A DNA stretch of 64,000 nt from Clostridiales bacterium (GCA_004556155.1 SFIM01000008.1:13218-77217), one strand, 5' to 3'. Numbered from the stretch's first letter, positions 15,112 to 25,505 are shown. Notes: generated by a model not told the origin, from the sequence alone. Numbers and translations are program-made.

Positions 15112-16000
15112 AACGAAAAATCGCCTGGTAGACGCGCTGTATCTGGCGCTTGCCATTGTGCCATTTTTGCTGGCAATGACGCTGAAGGTGCTCACCGCTC
15201 CCGCGACGGAGGGCGTGTCGATCACCGGCGCAATGATCTTTTTTACCGTCGATATGCCCATCCAGGCCTGGCCCGTAACCGAGGCGCAGGTGAACAGCCT
15301 GGCGGTGATGCTGTCGATGCTGGGGTTGTGCCTGTATCTGACCCACGGTCTGCAGGTGGTTCCCGGCAGCAAACGGCAGCTGATTGCCGAGTGGATTGTT
15401 GATAAGGTAACCAGCCTGGTGCAAAACAGCATGGGCGAGCGGTTTATGGGCTTTGTGCCCTTTATCGCGGCCATCCTGGGTCTGTCCGCGCTGTCCAGCC
15501 TGTCCAGCCTGCTGGGGCTGTTCCCGCCCACGTCTGATCTGAACATCGTGGCCGGCTGGGCCATTCTGGTATTTATCCTGATTACCTATTACAAGCTGCA
15601 GGGCGGCCTGTGGCCGTATGTGAAGGGCTTCTTTACGCCCGTGCCGCTCTTCGCCCCCATGAACGTGCTGGGCGAGGTGGCGACGCCCGTGTCCATGTCC
15701 TTCCGTCACTACGGCAACGTGCTTTCGGGCGTGATCATCTCCGCTCTGGTGGGCACGGCGCTGAAGGGCCTGAGCAATATGCTGCTGGGCTGGCTGCCCG
15801 GCGTGCTGGGGCAGTTCCCCTTCCTGCAGATCGGCCTGCCCGCCATCCTGTCGCTGTACTTTGATATCTTCAGCGGCTGCATGCAGGCGTTCATCTTCGC
15901 CATGCTGACCATGCTGAACATCGCCCTGGGCTTCCCCGAAGAGGATTATGAACGGCGTCAAGCAAAGAAACGCCAAAAAGCGTCTTTGCAGAAAGCATAA
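15101..16000 (+). CDS. atpB: ATP synthase F0 subunit a
   Basis: A 299-residue subunit a, which with the c-ring forms the ion half-channels. The essential arginine is visible in the helix MSFRHYGNVLSG, at the position of the SLRLFGN motif elsewhere. The C-terminal helices (LQIGLPAILSLYFDIFSGCMQAFIFAML) follow the family pattern. GGAGG is placed upstream of the ATG inside the 3' end of atpI. It is the second gene of the atp operon. Confidence 0.95.
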   Translation: MGSKTKNRLVDALYLALAIVPFLLAMTLKVLTAPATEGVSITGAMIFFTVDMPIQAWPVTEAQVNSLAVMLSMLGLCLYLTHGLQVVPGSKRQLIAEWIVDKVTSLVQNSMGERFMGFVPFIAAILGLSALSSLSSLLGLFPPTSDLNIVAGWAILVFILITYYKLQGGLWPYVKGFFTPVPLFAPMNVLGEVATPVSMSFRHYGNVLSGVIISALVGTALKGLSNMLLGWLPGVLGQFPFLQIGLPAILSLYFDIFSGCMQAFIFAMLTMLNIALGFPEEDYERRQAKKRQKASLQKA

Positions 16001-16046
16001 ATTTCGCAACCAAAAACACAAAACAACACATTAGGAGGAATTCATC

Positions 16047-16328
16047 ATGGAACTCGCAACCGCTATCATCCTTGCCTGCTGCGCGCTGGGCGCTGGTATT
16101 GCCGTAGGCTTCGCCGCCATTGGTCCCGCTATCGGTGAAGGCTACGCCGTCGGTAAGTCCTGCGAAGCGATCGGCCGTCAGCCTGAAAGCGCCAGCGCCG
16201 TCCGCAGCAACATGATCATGGGCTGCGCCATCGCCGAAACCACCGGTATCTACGGCCTGGTTATCGCCATCCTGCTGATCTTCGTTGCCCCCAACATGTT
16301 TATCAATCTGCTCAAGTCCGTGCTGTAA
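16047..16328 (+). CDS. atpE: ATP synthase F0 subunit c, Na+-type two-carboxylate site
   Basis: A 93-residue hairpin c subunit. The conserved loop is GRQPESASAVRS. The ion-binding glutamate is Glu64 in AIAETTGIYG, followed by Thr65, Thr66 and Tyr69. The first helix has Glu31 after Pro27 (GPAIGEGYA) where Na+-type rings have Gln or Glu and H+-type rings usually have neither. Pro27/Glu31/Glu64/Thr65/Tyr69 matches the two-carboxylate Na+ motif described for Fusobacterium. Na+ coupling is thus predicted, not shown. Confidence 0.95.
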   Translation: MELATAIILACCALGAGIAVGFAAIGPAIGEGYAVGKSCEAIGRQPESASAVRSNMIMGCAIAETTGIYGLVIAILLIFVAPNMFINLLKSVL

Positions 16329-16349
16329 GGCGTCAGAAAGGCAAAGCAG

Positions 16350-16853
16350 ATGCAATCGTTAGAGATCATTTCAGTCAATATCTGGAGCATCCTCGTTTCC
16401 CTTGCAAATCTGCTGATCATGTTCCTGATTCTCAAACGTTTTCTTTTCAAGCCTGTGCAGAAGATGATGGCCGCCCGCAAGCAGCAGGTGGATCAGATCT
16501 ACCAGGACGCGAAGGAAAACCGCGACAGCGCGATCAATATGAAGCAGGAATATGAGGCGCGTCTGGCTGCCGCCCGCGAGGAGGCGGACGGCCTGGTGCG
16601 CAATGCCGTGCAGACGGCCCAGCGCAAGGGCGACGCCATCGTGGCCGAGGCCAACAGCCAGGCCAGCCATCTCAAGCAGAAGGCCGAGCAGGAGATTGCC
16701 CAGGAGAAGAAGCAGATGCTTCAGGATGTGCGCGGCGAGATCTCCGATATCGCCGTGAGCATCGCCTCCAAGGTGGTCGAGCGCGAGGTTAAGAAGCAGG
16801 ATTACGACGGCTTTGTGGATGAATTCATCAAGAATGTTGGTGAACAGCAGTGA
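16350..16853 (+). CDS. atpF: ATP synthase F0 subunit b
   Basis: A 167-residue peripheral-stalk subunit. One N-terminal membrane helix (about residues 9-31, ILVSLANLLIMFLILKRFLF) is followed by a long charged, Ala-rich coiled-coil helix. It links subunit a to the delta/alpha head. The stop overlaps the GTG start of atpH (GTGA). Confidence 0.95.
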   Translation: MQSLEIISVNIWSILVSLANLLIMFLILKRFLFKPVQKMMAARKQQVDQIYQDAKENRDSAINMKQEYEARLAAAREEADGLVRNAVQTAQRKGDAIVAEANSQASHLKQKAEQEIAQEKKQMLQDVRGEISDIAVSIASKVVEREVKKQDYDGFVDEFIKNVGEQQ

Positions 16854-17383
16854 CAGACCTTAGCAGAGAATACGGCGACGGCCTGTATGCCCTGTGCGCG
16901 GAAGAGGGCATTGCCAAGGAAGTTCTTGAGCAATTGCAAGCCCTGAAGGCGTGCTTTGATGAGCAGCCGGATTTCTGCCGCCTGTTGTCCAATATGTCGC
17001 TGAGCAAGCAGGAGCGCGTGGGCATTGTGGATCGCACCCTGCGCGGTCAGGTGCATCCCTATGTGCTCAATTTCCTGAAAATCCTGTGTGAGCGCGGCGC
17101 GCTGCACGCCTTTTCCGGCTGCGAGCAGGCCTATCGCGAGCAGTATAACCGCGATCACGGCGTGACGGAGGCCTGCGTGACCACCAGCGCTCCCCTGACG
17201 GAGGAGCAGCGCAGAAAGCTGCTGATCAAGCTGGGCAGCATGACCGGCCACCAGATTTCTCTGCGCGAAAAGGTGGATCCCCAGCTCATTGGCGGCGTAT
17301 TGCTGGAAATGGACGGCAAGCGCTATGACAATACCCTGCGCCACAGGCTCCAGTCCATTCATCAGGCGTTGGTCGGCAAGTAA
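16850..17383 (+). CDS. atpH: ATP synthase F1 subunit delta
   Basis: A 177-residue delta subunit that ties the b stalk to the alpha/beta head. The N-terminal helical domain contains FCRLLSNMSLSKQERVGIVD and VLNFLKILCERGALH. The C-terminal part ends with the typical IGGVLLEMDGKRYDNTLRHRLQSIHQAL. It begins at a GTG overlapping the atpF stop, so the two are translationally coupled. Confidence 0.94.
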   Translation: MTDLSREYGDGLYALCAEEGIAKEVLEQLQALKACFDEQPDFCRLLSNMSLSKQERVGIVDRTLRGQVHPYVLNFLKILCERGALHAFSGCEQAYREQYNRDHGVTEACVTTSAPLTEEQRRKLLIKLGSMTGHQISLREKVDPQLIGGVLLEMDGKRYDNTLRHRLQSIHQALVGK

Positions 17384-17415
17384 GGCCGCGCGCTTCATCT
17401 ACTGAAAGCGGTGAT

Positions 17416-18936
<1,521 letters not shown>

Positions 18937-18948
18937 AGGAGGCTTTCC

Positions 18949-19791
18949 ATGGCTGGAACATCCATGAAGGATATCAAGCTGCGCATCAGAAGCGTGGAAA
19001 GCACCCGGCAGATCACCAAGGCCATGCAGCTGGTGGCTACCTCCAAGCTGCGCCGCGCCAAGGAACGCATGGAAAACAGCAAGCCCTACGCCACTGTATC
19101 CCGCGAGGCCGTGATGGCCGCTGTGCGCAGCTGTGCCCAGCAGGATACGCCCTTTGTCACCGCGCGTCCCGAAGGCCGCCGCTGCTATGTGGTCATCGCG
19201 GGCGAGCGTGGGCTGGCAGGCGGCTATAACTCCAATGTGTTCAAGGCTGTGGCCGCGCACTGCAGCGGCGTGCCCGCCTGCGTGCTGCCCATTGGCCGCA
19301 AGGCGATTGAAAAGTATCACCGCGAGGGCGCGCAGCTGCTGTCCAGCGATTATTCCCGCGTGGAGGGGCTGGGCGTCGGCGGCTGCTACAAGCTGGCGAA
19401 CGACCTGATCAAGGGATTTCTGGATGGGCAGTACAGCGAGATTTTCCTGGCCTGCACTTCCTTCCATTCCATGATGGCGCAGGAAGCGGTAATCGAGCAG
19501 CTGCTGCCGGTGGAAAAGCCCGAACAGGCTGAGATTGCCTCCTGTACCATATATGAGCCGGGCGCTGCCGAAACGCTGCAGCGCATTATGCCGGATTTCA
19601 TCGCAGGCCGTCTTTACAGCGCGCTGTGCGATTCCTTTGCCAGCGAAGTGGCCGCACGCCGCACCGCGATGGACGCCGCCACCAAGAACGCTGACGCCAT
19701 GATCAGCGATCTGACGCTGAAATACAACCGTGCCCGCCAGGGCGCCATCACGCAGGAAATTACCGAAATTGTGGCTGGCGCGGAAGAATAA
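18949..19791 (+). CDS. atpG: ATP synthase F1 subunit gamma
   Basis: A 280-residue central-stalk subunit. The N-terminal helix KLRIRSVESTRQITKAMQLV and the C-terminal helix with NADAMISDLTLKYNRARQGAITQEITEIVAGA form the rotating coiled coil. A Rossmann-like middle domain includes VVIAGERGLAGGYNSNVF. AAGGAGG precedes the ATG, 12 bases after the atpA stop. Confidence 0.96.
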   Translation: MAGTSMKDIKLRIRSVESTRQITKAMQLVATSKLRRAKERMENSKPYATVSREAVMAAVRSCAQQDTPFVTARPEGRRCYVVIAGERGLAGGYNSNVFKAVAAHCSGVPACVLPIGRKAIEKYHREGAQLLSSDYSRVEGLGVGGCYKLANDLIKGFLDGQYSEIFLACTSFHSMMAQEAVIEQLLPVEKPEQAEIASCTIYEPGAAETLQRIMPDFIAGRLYSALCDSFASEVAARRTAMDAATKNADAMISDLTLKYNRARQGAITQEITEIVAGAEE

Positions 19792-19819
19792 CGCATCGGG
19801 AAAGGAGAAATAAACCATC

Positions 19820-21217
19820 GTGAGCAAACAAAACATTGGCAAAGTGGTTCAGGTTATCGGCCCGGTGCTGGACATCCGTTTTGAGGACGGTCAGCTGCCC
19901 GAGCTGCTCAACGCCATCGAAATCCAAAGCGGCGATCGCAAGATCGTGGCCGAGGTGGCGCAGCATATCGGCGATAACGTGGCCCGCTGCATTTCCATGA
20001 ACGCCACCGACGGTATGGTGCGCGGGCTGGACGCCGTGGATACCGGCAGCCCCATCACCGTGCCCGTGGGCGATAAGTGCCTGGGCCGCATTTTTAACCT
20101 GCTGGGTCAGGCCATCGACGATCAGCCCGATCCTGAAAATGTGGAGCGCTGGCCGATCCACCGTCCCGCCCCTTCTTATGAGGAGCAGGAAACCTCCACT
20201 GAAATCCTGGAAACGGGCATCAAGGTGGTAGACCTGATTTGCCCCTACGCCAAGGGCGGTAAGATCGGTCTGTTCGGCGGCGCCGGCGTTGGCAAAACGG
20301 TATTGATCATGGAATTGATCAACAACGTGGCCAAGCAGCACGGCGGCCTGTCCGTGTTCGCCGGCGTTGGCGAGCGTACCCGCGAGGGCAACGACCTGTA
20401 CAACGAAATGAAAGAGAGCGGCGTTATTAACAAGACCGCCCTGGTATACGGCCAGATGAACGAGCCGCCGGGAGCGCGTATGCGCGTGGCGCTGTCGGGC
20501 CTGACGATGGCGGAGTATTACCGCGATCGCGAAAACCAGGACGTGCTGCTCTTTATCGACAACATCTTCCGCTTCACCCAGGCTGGTTCCGAGGTGTCGG
20601 CGCTGCTGGGCCGTATGCCCTCCGCCGTAGGTTATCAGCCTACCCTGGCCACCGAAATGGGCGCGCTGCAGGAGCGCATTACCTCCACGCACAAGGGCTC
20701 CATCACCTCCGTTCAGGCTGTTTATGTGCCTGCGGACGACCTGACCGACCCTGCCCCGGCCACCACCTTCGCCCATTTGGATGCGACCACCGTACTGAGC
20801 CGCGCCATTTCCTCCCTGGGTATTTACCCCGCCGTCGATCCGCTGGATTCCACCAGCCGTATCCTCACGCCCGAGGTAGTTGGCCAGGAGCATTACGAAG
20901 TGGCCCGCGCTGTGCAGGGCATTCTGCAGCGCTATAAGGAGCTGCAGGATATCATCGCCATCATGGGTATGGACGAGCTGTCCGACGAGGATAAGCTGAT
21001 TGTAGCCCGCGCCCGCAAGGTGCAGCGCTTCCTCAGCCAGCCCTTCTCCGTGGCCGAGCAGTTTACCGGCTATCAGGGCAAGTACGTGCCGCTGAAGGAA
21101 ACCATCCGCGGCTTTAAGGAGATCATCGAGGGCAAGCACGACGACCTGCCCGAGAGCGCCTTCCTGTTTGTCGGCAGCATTGACGAGGCGGTAGCCAAAG
21201 CGAAAAAGGGTGAATAA
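19820..21217 (+). CDS. atpD: ATP synthase F1 subunit beta
   Basis: A 465-residue catalytic subunit. Walker A GGAGVGKT, the catalytic glutamate in GVGERTREGNDLY, Walker B LLFIDNIFRF and the DELSD-like sequence (MDELSDEDKL) in the C-terminal domain are all present. It starts at a GTG with AAAGGAG upstream; no closer ATG fits. atpC follows after 2 bases. Confidence 0.97.
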   Translation: MSKQNIGKVVQVIGPVLDIRFEDGQLPELLNAIEIQSGDRKIVAEVAQHIGDNVARCISMNATDGMVRGLDAVDTGSPITVPVGDKCLGRIFNLLGQAIDDQPDPENVERWPIHRPAPSYEEQETSTEILETGIKVVDLICPYAKGGKIGLFGGAGVGKTVLIMELINNVAKQHGGLSVFAGVGERTREGNDLYNEMKESGVINKTALVYGQMNEPPGARMRVALSGLTMAEYYRDRENQDVLLFIDNIFRFTQAGSEVSALLGRMPSAVGYQPTLATEMGALQERITSTHKGSITSVQAVYVPADDLTDPAPATTFAHLDATTVLSRAISSLGIYPAVDPLDSTSRILTPEVVGQEHYEVARAVQGILQRYKELQDIIAIMGMDELSDEDKLIVARARKVQRFLSQPFSVAEQFTGYQGKYVPLKETIRGFKEIIEGKHDDLPESAFLFVGSIDEAVAKAKKGE

Positions 21218-21219
21218 GC

Positions 21220-21621
21220 ATGTCAACCTTTCATCTGCAGATCGTAACCCCCGACCGCATGGCATATGACGGTCAGGCGGAGCGCGTCATCCTGCGCACG
21301 GTGAACGGCGACGTGGCCATCCTGGCGCGGCATATCGACTATGCCGCCCCGCTGGGCATTGGCGAGGCGCGCGTGACCGATGAAAACGGCAATACCCGCG
21401 TGGGCGTGTGCAACAGCGGGCTGCTGAGCGTGGAAAACGGCGTGTGCCGCGTGCTGGCCACCACCTTTGAATGGGTGGAGGATATTGACCGCGAGCGCGC
21501 CGCCCAGGCGCAGCAAAAGGCGGAAGAACGCCTGAAAACGCTGGAACGCGGCGATGAGCAGTTTGCCATTGCCGAGGCCAAGCTCAAGCGCGCCATCGCC
21601 CGCCTGCGCGCGACGGACTGA
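21220..21621 (+). CDS. atpC: ATP synthase F1 subunit epsilon
   Basis: A 133-residue epsilon subunit. The N-terminal beta-sandwich has LQIVTPDRMAYDGQAERVILRTVNGDVAILARH, followed by a C-terminal helical hairpin (ERAAQAQQKAEERL, AEAKLKRAIARLRA) that can act as a rotation brake. It is the last gene of the operon; a strong terminator follows 7 bases later. Confidence 0.95.
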   Translation: MSTFHLQIVTPDRMAYDGQAERVILRTVNGDVAILARHIDYAAPLGIGEARVTDENGNTRVGVCNSGLLSVENGVCRVLATTFEWVEDIDRERAAQAQQKAEERLKTLERGDEQFAIAEAKLKRAIARLRATD

Positions 21622-21628
21622 CAAATAT

Positions 21629-21664
21629 AAAAGCACTGCCATTTTTTCGACTGGCAGTGCTTTT
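21629..21664 (+). terminator. Terminator of the ATP synthase operon
   Basis: AAAAGCACTGCCA and TGGCAGTGCTTTT form a 13-bp stem with a 10-base T-rich loop. It is positioned directly after atpC. Confidence 0.85.
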
Positions 21665-21698
21665 GCTGTAAAAAACACAAGAAAAGGAGCCTATTCCG

Positions 21699-22385
21699 AT
21701 GTGGAACGGCAAAATGAAAGCGCTTACCTTCAGCTATGACGACGGTGTGGAGCAGGATATTCGGCTGATTGAAATTCTGGATCGCTATCATCTGCGCGGC
21801 ACCTTTAACCTGAATCCCGGCCTGCAAAGCCCGGAGCATACCTTTCAAAAGGGCAGCGTGACCGTGCGGCATCTGCCGCTGGCGCAGTTGCCCGAGGTGT
21901 ATAAAAATCACGAGGTTGCCGGGCACACCAATACTCATTTGCATTTAGAGCAGCTGGACGACGCGCGCCTATATGAGGAAATCCACCGCGGGCAGGATAC
22001 CCTGGAACAGCTCTTTGGCAGAAAGCTGCTGGGCCTGGCCTATCCTTATGGTACCTATAACGATCATGTGGTGGATGCGCTGCGCGAAGCGGGCGTTCGC
22101 TATGCCCGTACTACCGCCCAGACGGAAAACTTTGAACTGCCGCAGGATCTGCTGCGCATGACCACCACCTGCCGCCATGCCAATGCGCATTTGCTGGATC
22201 TGGCCAGGCAGTTTGTAGCGGCGAAGCCCGATCACCCGCAGCTGTTCTATCTGTGGGGGCACAGCTATGAATTTGCCCAGTTTGACAACTGGGAGCTGAT
22301 TGAAGAATTCTGCCGCATTGTATCCGGACAGGAGGATATTTTCTATGGTACAAACGCCGAGGTGTTGCCCGGCGTTCAGGAATAA
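21699..22385 (+). CDS. Polysaccharide deacetylase-like protein (NodB fold)
   Basis: A 228-residue NodB-type deacetylase without a signal peptide. Motif 1 is FSYDDG with the metal and base aspartates (residues 11-16), motif 2 is HTNTH, and motif 3 is LAYPYGTYNDHV. The HS/TxxH metal site is therefore complete. The absence of a secretion signal suggests a cytosolic carbohydrate or small-molecule substrate. AAAAGGAG precedes the ATG. The next gene begins 20 bases later, so they are probably cotranscribed. Confidence 0.88.
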   Translation: MWNGKMKALTFSYDDGVEQDIRLIEILDRYHLRGTFNLNPGLQSPEHTFQKGSVTVRHLPLAQLPEVYKNHEVAGHTNTHLHLEQLDDARLYEEIHRGQDTLEQLFGRKLLGLAYPYGTYNDHVVDALREAGVRYARTTAQTENFELPQDLLRMTTTCRHANAHLLDLARQFVAAKPDHPQLFYLWGHSYEFAQFDNWELIEEFCRIVSGQEDIFYGTNAEVLPGVQE

Positions 22386-22405
22386 TCAAAAGAGAGGTTT
22401 GAAAA

Positions 22406-23455
22406 ATGGCTGTCATTACGATCGTAGGCTCGGGCATGATGGGCTCGGCGCTGGCCTTTCCAGCGCGTGAAAACGGCAATGAAGTGCGCCTGGTAGGCAC
22501 GCATCTGGACCGCGAGATCATCGATAACGCCCGCAAGACCAATCGCCACCTGAAATTCCACCGTGATTTCCCCGATGGCGTGCAGTTTTATCAGGTTGAA
22601 GAGCTGGAGCAGGCGCTGACGGGCGCTGATCTGGTGATCGGCGGCGTAAGCAGCTTCGGCGTGGAATGGTTTGGCGATTACGTGCTGCCCCGCATTGCCG
22701 AGGGTACGCCGCTGCTGACCGTCACCAAGGGCCTGATGGATATGCCCGACGGCCGGCTGCTGACCTATCCTGACCTGTGGCAGCAAAAGCTGGATGAGCT
22801 TGGCAAGCACCTGCCCCTGTGCGCCGTGGGCGGCCCCTGTACCAGCTATGAGCTGGTGGCGCATGATCAGACCGAGGTGGCTTTCTGCGGCCGCGATATG
22901 CAGGCACTGGAGCTGGCCCGCAGCCTGATGCATACGGACTATTATCATATCAGCCTGTCTACCGACGTGGTGGGTATCGAGAGCGCCGTGGCGCTTAAAA
23001 ACGGCTATGCGCTGGGCATTGCGCTGACCATCGGCGTCAATCAGCGCGCATTTGGCCTGGATAGCGAGCTGCACTTTAATTCCCAGGCTGCCGCGTTTGG
23101 CCAGAGCGCCAAGGAAATGTACCGCCTGCTGTGCGCGCAGGGCGTGCAGGATATGAATAACCTGTGGGTCGGCGTGGGCGATCTGTATGTGACGGTATAC
23201 GGCGGCCGCACCCGCCTGGTGGGCATTCTGCTGGGCCGCGGGCTGGATATCGACGAGGCTAAGGCTGAATTGAACGGCGTAACGCTGGAATCCCTGGTGG
23301 TGGCGGTGCGCGTGGCGCGCGCCGTGCGTATCCGTGCCCAAAAAGGCGAACTGAAGCTGTCGGACTTCCCGATGCTGATGCATGTGGACGATATCCTGAG
23401 CCACCACGCGCCGGTGAACATTCCTTGGGAACAGTTTACCTTTATTCAGCAGTAA
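22406..23455 (+). CDS. NAD(P)H-dependent glycerol-3-phosphate dehydrogenase-like
   Basis: A 349-residue dehydrogenase. The N-terminal Rossmann motif is IVGSGMMGSALA (residues 6-17), and TVTKGLMDMPDG plus VGGPCTSYELV match the GpsA core. The helical C-terminal half contains ALKNGYALGIALTIG, where Lys-Asn is the family's catalytic region. GpsA reduces dihydroxyacetone phosphate to glycerol 3-phosphate for lipid synthesis. It departs from canonical GpsA around the substrate site (GPC in place of GPS/GPN), so the substrate could differ. Confidence 0.8.
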   Translation: MAVITIVGSGMMGSALAFPARENGNEVRLVGTHLDREIIDNARKTNRHLKFHRDFPDGVQFYQVEELEQALTGADLVIGGVSSFGVEWFGDYVLPRIAEGTPLLTVTKGLMDMPDGRLLTYPDLWQQKLDELGKHLPLCAVGGPCTSYELVAHDQTEVAFCGRDMQALELARSLMHTDYYHISLSTDVVGIESAVALKNGYALGIALTIGVNQRAFGLDSELHFNSQAAAFGQSAKEMYRLLCAQGVQDMNNLWVGVGDLYVTVYGGRTRLVGILLGRGLDIDEAKAELNGVTLESLVVAVRVARAVRIRAQKGELKLSDFPMLMHVDDILSHHAPVNIPWEQFTFIQQ

Positions 23456-23457
23456 GC

Positions 23458-23490
23458 AAAAGCTGCCGCCCGTTTGGGCGGCAGCTTTTC
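23458..23490 (+). terminator. Terminator after the dehydrogenase gene
   Basis: AAAAGCTGCCGCCC and GGGCGGCAGCTTTT form a perfect stem around GTTT. It also reads well on the minus strand, so it may serve the convergent gene at 23529. Confidence 0.85.
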
Positions 23491-23528
23491 GGTGGCTGGC
23501 TTTGCGGCTGTCCAATTGCGCGTAGGCG

Positions 23529-24227
23529 TTATGCCTGCGTCCCTAAAACGCCCAGCATCTGATTGGTCAGCGCAAAGCGCCCGTTTTGCCATTGCAGGGT
23601 GTTGATCATATAACCCAGCGCGTCGGCCCGGTACAGCCCGCTGATCTCCTGATAACCAATCAGCGCGTAAACACCGTTTCCGGCGATATCGGCAGGGTAC
23701 AGCAGGCTCAAATCGCTGGCAAAGCCCTGCTGCTGCGCTTTCAGGCTGCCGTCTGTATGATACAGGCTGGACAGGTATTCGCCGCTGCGCCCGCTGATAT
23801 CGATCAGGTATTCCAGCCCGTTAGCCAGGCTGATCACCTGCACGCGGTACTGCGCCAGGTAGTTGACCTGATACTGAAAGGCGTTGTTATACTGTGCGGT
23901 AGTCATCAGTGTGCGCAGCGCGCCGTTTTCATAGCCGTAAACGCTGTAATAGCCAATAGCGCCGCTGCCGCCTGAAGCGATGGAAAGCAGAATTTGCTCT
24001 GTGGGTGCATCTGTCATGCGCCCCAGAAACAGGCGTGGATTGTATCCGCTGTCCTCCGCTGGGCGGATGCAGGTTTCGGCGCTGCCAATGGAAGGCTGCA
24101 CGCTCAGTCGGATATTCTGATAAAAGCCTGCGTCCGATACGCGCTCGCCCGTCAGGTATACGGTGTTCTGCGCGTATTCGCCCGTCACATGGCCTCGCGC
24201 ATGGGTGATTAGCTGCTGGTTGGGCAT
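23529..24227 (-). CDS. Conserved hypothetical protein, VCBS/FG-GAP-like
   Basis: A 232-residue soluble protein with no signal peptide. It is rich in aromatic beta-strand patterns (IGYYSVYGYENGALR, FQYQVNYLAQYRVQVIS) and contains DIAGNGVYALIGYQ, a segment like the calcium-binding loop of VCBS/FG-GAP beta-propeller blades. The opening MPNQQLITHARGHVTGEY recalls a clostridial family of unknown role. GGAGG is present upstream of the ATG. It is monocistronic and convergent with the dehydrogenase gene. No function is assigned. Confidence 0.6.
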   Translation of the reverse strand: MPNQQLITHARGHVTGEYAQNTVYLTGERVSDAGFYQNIRLSVQPSIGSAETCIRPAEDSGYNPRLFLGRMTDAPTEQILLSIASGGSGAIGYYSVYGYENGALRTLMTTAQYNNAFQYQVNYLAQYRVQVISLANGLEYLIDISGRSGEYLSSLYHTDGSLKAQQQGFASDLSLLYPADIAGNGVYALIGYQEISGLYRADALGYMINTLQWQNGRFALTNQMLGVLGTQA

Positions 24228-24287
24228 TAAAACCGCCTCCTTGCGATACGATATTTCTATCCTATGCAGGCTTTGCTGAAAAAAGGC

Positions 24288-24316
24288 TTGACAGTATGGG
24301 AAAAAAGTGATAAGCT
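24288..24316 (+). promoter_or_regulatory. Promoter of rplJ-rplL
   Basis: TTGACA and TAAGCT spaced by 17 bases, about 165 bases upstream of the rplJ start. The long leader between them carries the L10-binding element. Confidence 0.75.
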
Positions 24317-24317
24317 A

Positions 24318-24449
24318 TCTGTGGCTCGAAAAGAGCCTGTGCCACAGACAGCAGGTACGCGCAAGCGTTCAATGGCAATTGCCGCCCGCCGAGGCGCAAG
24401 CGCATGATTGTATTTATGCCCTTGTGCCATGCACAGGGGCTTCTTTTTA
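24318..24449 (+). ncRNA. Ribosomal protein L10 leader with attenuator
   Basis: The leader contains CCACAGACAGCAGGT and, downstream, GCCCGCCGAGGC, matching the conserved elements of the L10 leader in Firmicutes. A hairpin (GCCCTTGTGC at 24418-24427, GCACAGGGGC at 24431-24440, with G-U pairs) is followed by UUCUUUUU. In the known mechanism L10(L12) bound to the kink-turn favours premature termination, so excess L10 shuts off its own operon. Confidence 0.8.
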
Positions 24450-24479
24450 TCCATGGCCGGACGGAAGGTGAAACAAGAA

Positions 24480-24986
24480 ATGAGCAAGAACCTTGAAGCG
24501 AAGAAGGTCGTCGTGTCCGAAATCAGCGAAAAGCTGAAGAACTGCCAGAGCATGGTAGTCGTACACTTCAACGGCATCACCGTGGAGGAGGTCACCGAAC
24601 TGCGCAATCAGTTCCGTGCTGCCGGCGTTGAATACTGCGTGTTGAAGAACACGCTGGTGCGTCGCGCGCTGGACGATATGGGCATCACGGGGCTGGATCA
24701 TACCCTGTCGGGTCCCAGCGCTTATGCCTTCGGCATGAACGATCCCGTATCACCTGCGAAGGTCGTTTACGACTTCATCAACAAGAATAAGGATGACGGT
24801 CGTCTGTCCGTAAAGGCTGGTCTGATGGACGGCCAGGTGCTGGACGCCAAGCAGGTCAAGGCCCTGAGCGAACTGCCCTCCAAGGAGGTGCTGCTGTCCC
24901 GTTTGGTGGGCAGCCTGCAGGCGCCTGTGGCCAAGCTGGTCTACTTCCTGGAAGCGCTGCGCAAGCAGCAGGCTGGCGAGGAGTAA
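24480..24986 (+). CDS. rplJ: 50S ribosomal protein L10
   Basis: A 168-residue L10 that anchors the L12 stalk to 23S rRNA. The family pattern is KKVVVSEISEKLKNCQSMVVVHFNGITVEEVTELRNQ, then VLKNTLVRRAL. The C-terminal helix (LVGSLQAPVAKLVYFLEALRKQQ) binds L12 dimers. Start at ATG 24480 with GGAAGGTG upstream; an ATG at 24453 would add nine residues. It is unusual only in that L11 and L1 are not next to it. Confidence 0.95.
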   Translation: MSKNLEAKKVVVSEISEKLKNCQSMVVVHFNGITVEEVTELRNQFRAAGVEYCVLKNTLVRRALDDMGITGLDHTLSGPSAYAFGMNDPVSPAKVVYDFINKNKDDGRLSVKAGLMDGQVLDAKQVKALSELPSKEVLLSRLVGSLQAPVAKLVYFLEALRKQQAGEE

Positions 24987-25043
24987 TCGCAGCTTGAATC
25001 TCGGTTTTCTACTATCTACATCAAATTATTGGAGGTCATTCTC

Positions 25044-25418
25044 ATGACTCATGAAGAATTTATCAATGCCATTAAGGGCATGAGCGTTATCGAGCTCATG
25101 GATCTGGTTAAGGCGCTGGAAGCCGAATTCGGTGTATCCGCTGCCGCTCCTGTTGCCGCTGCCGCCGCTCCTGGCGCTGCCGCTGCCGCTCCTGCTGAAG
25201 AGCAGACCGAGTTCGACGTCGTTCTGGTTGACGCCGGCGCTGAGAAGATCAAGGTTATCAAGGTTGTGCGCGAAGTCGTGTCCGGCCTGGGCCTGAAGGA
25301 AGCCAAGGAATTCGTGGAAGCCGCTCCCAAGACCATCAAGGAAGCTGTCTCCAAGGACGAAGCCAAGAAGATCGTCGATCAGTTCGCCGCCGTTGGCGCG
25401 AAGTGCGAGATCAAGTAA
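25044..25418 (+). CDS. rplL: 50S ribosomal protein L7/L12
   Basis: A 124-residue stalk protein that recruits translation factors. It has an N-terminal dimerisation helix (MTHEEFINAIKGMSVIELMDLVKALEAEFG), an Ala-rich hinge (about residues 34-58) and the C-terminal domain FDVVLVDAGAEKIKVIKVVREVVSGLGLKEAK. GGAGGT lies upstream of ATG 25044. It follows rplJ; a terminator ends the unit. Confidence 0.97.
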   Translation: MTHEEFINAIKGMSVIELMDLVKALEAEFGVSAAAPVAAAAAPGAAAAAPAEEQTEFDVVLVDAGAEKIKVIKVVREVVSGLGLKEAKEFVEAAPKTIKEAVSKDEAKKIVDQFAAVGAKCEIK

Positions 25419-25435
25419 TTTCAATCGAAATTACG

Positions 25436-25466
25436 CCGCCGTGCTGCTTGCAGCGCGGCGGTTTTT
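25436..25466 (+). terminator. Terminator of rplJ-rplL
   Basis: CCGCCG-GCTGC and GCAGC-CGGCGG pair around TT with one bulge per arm, followed by five U. Confidence 0.85.
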
Positions 25467-25505
25467 GATTTATGGGTGTCAAATGGCCGCGACCACTGTC
25501 AATCC

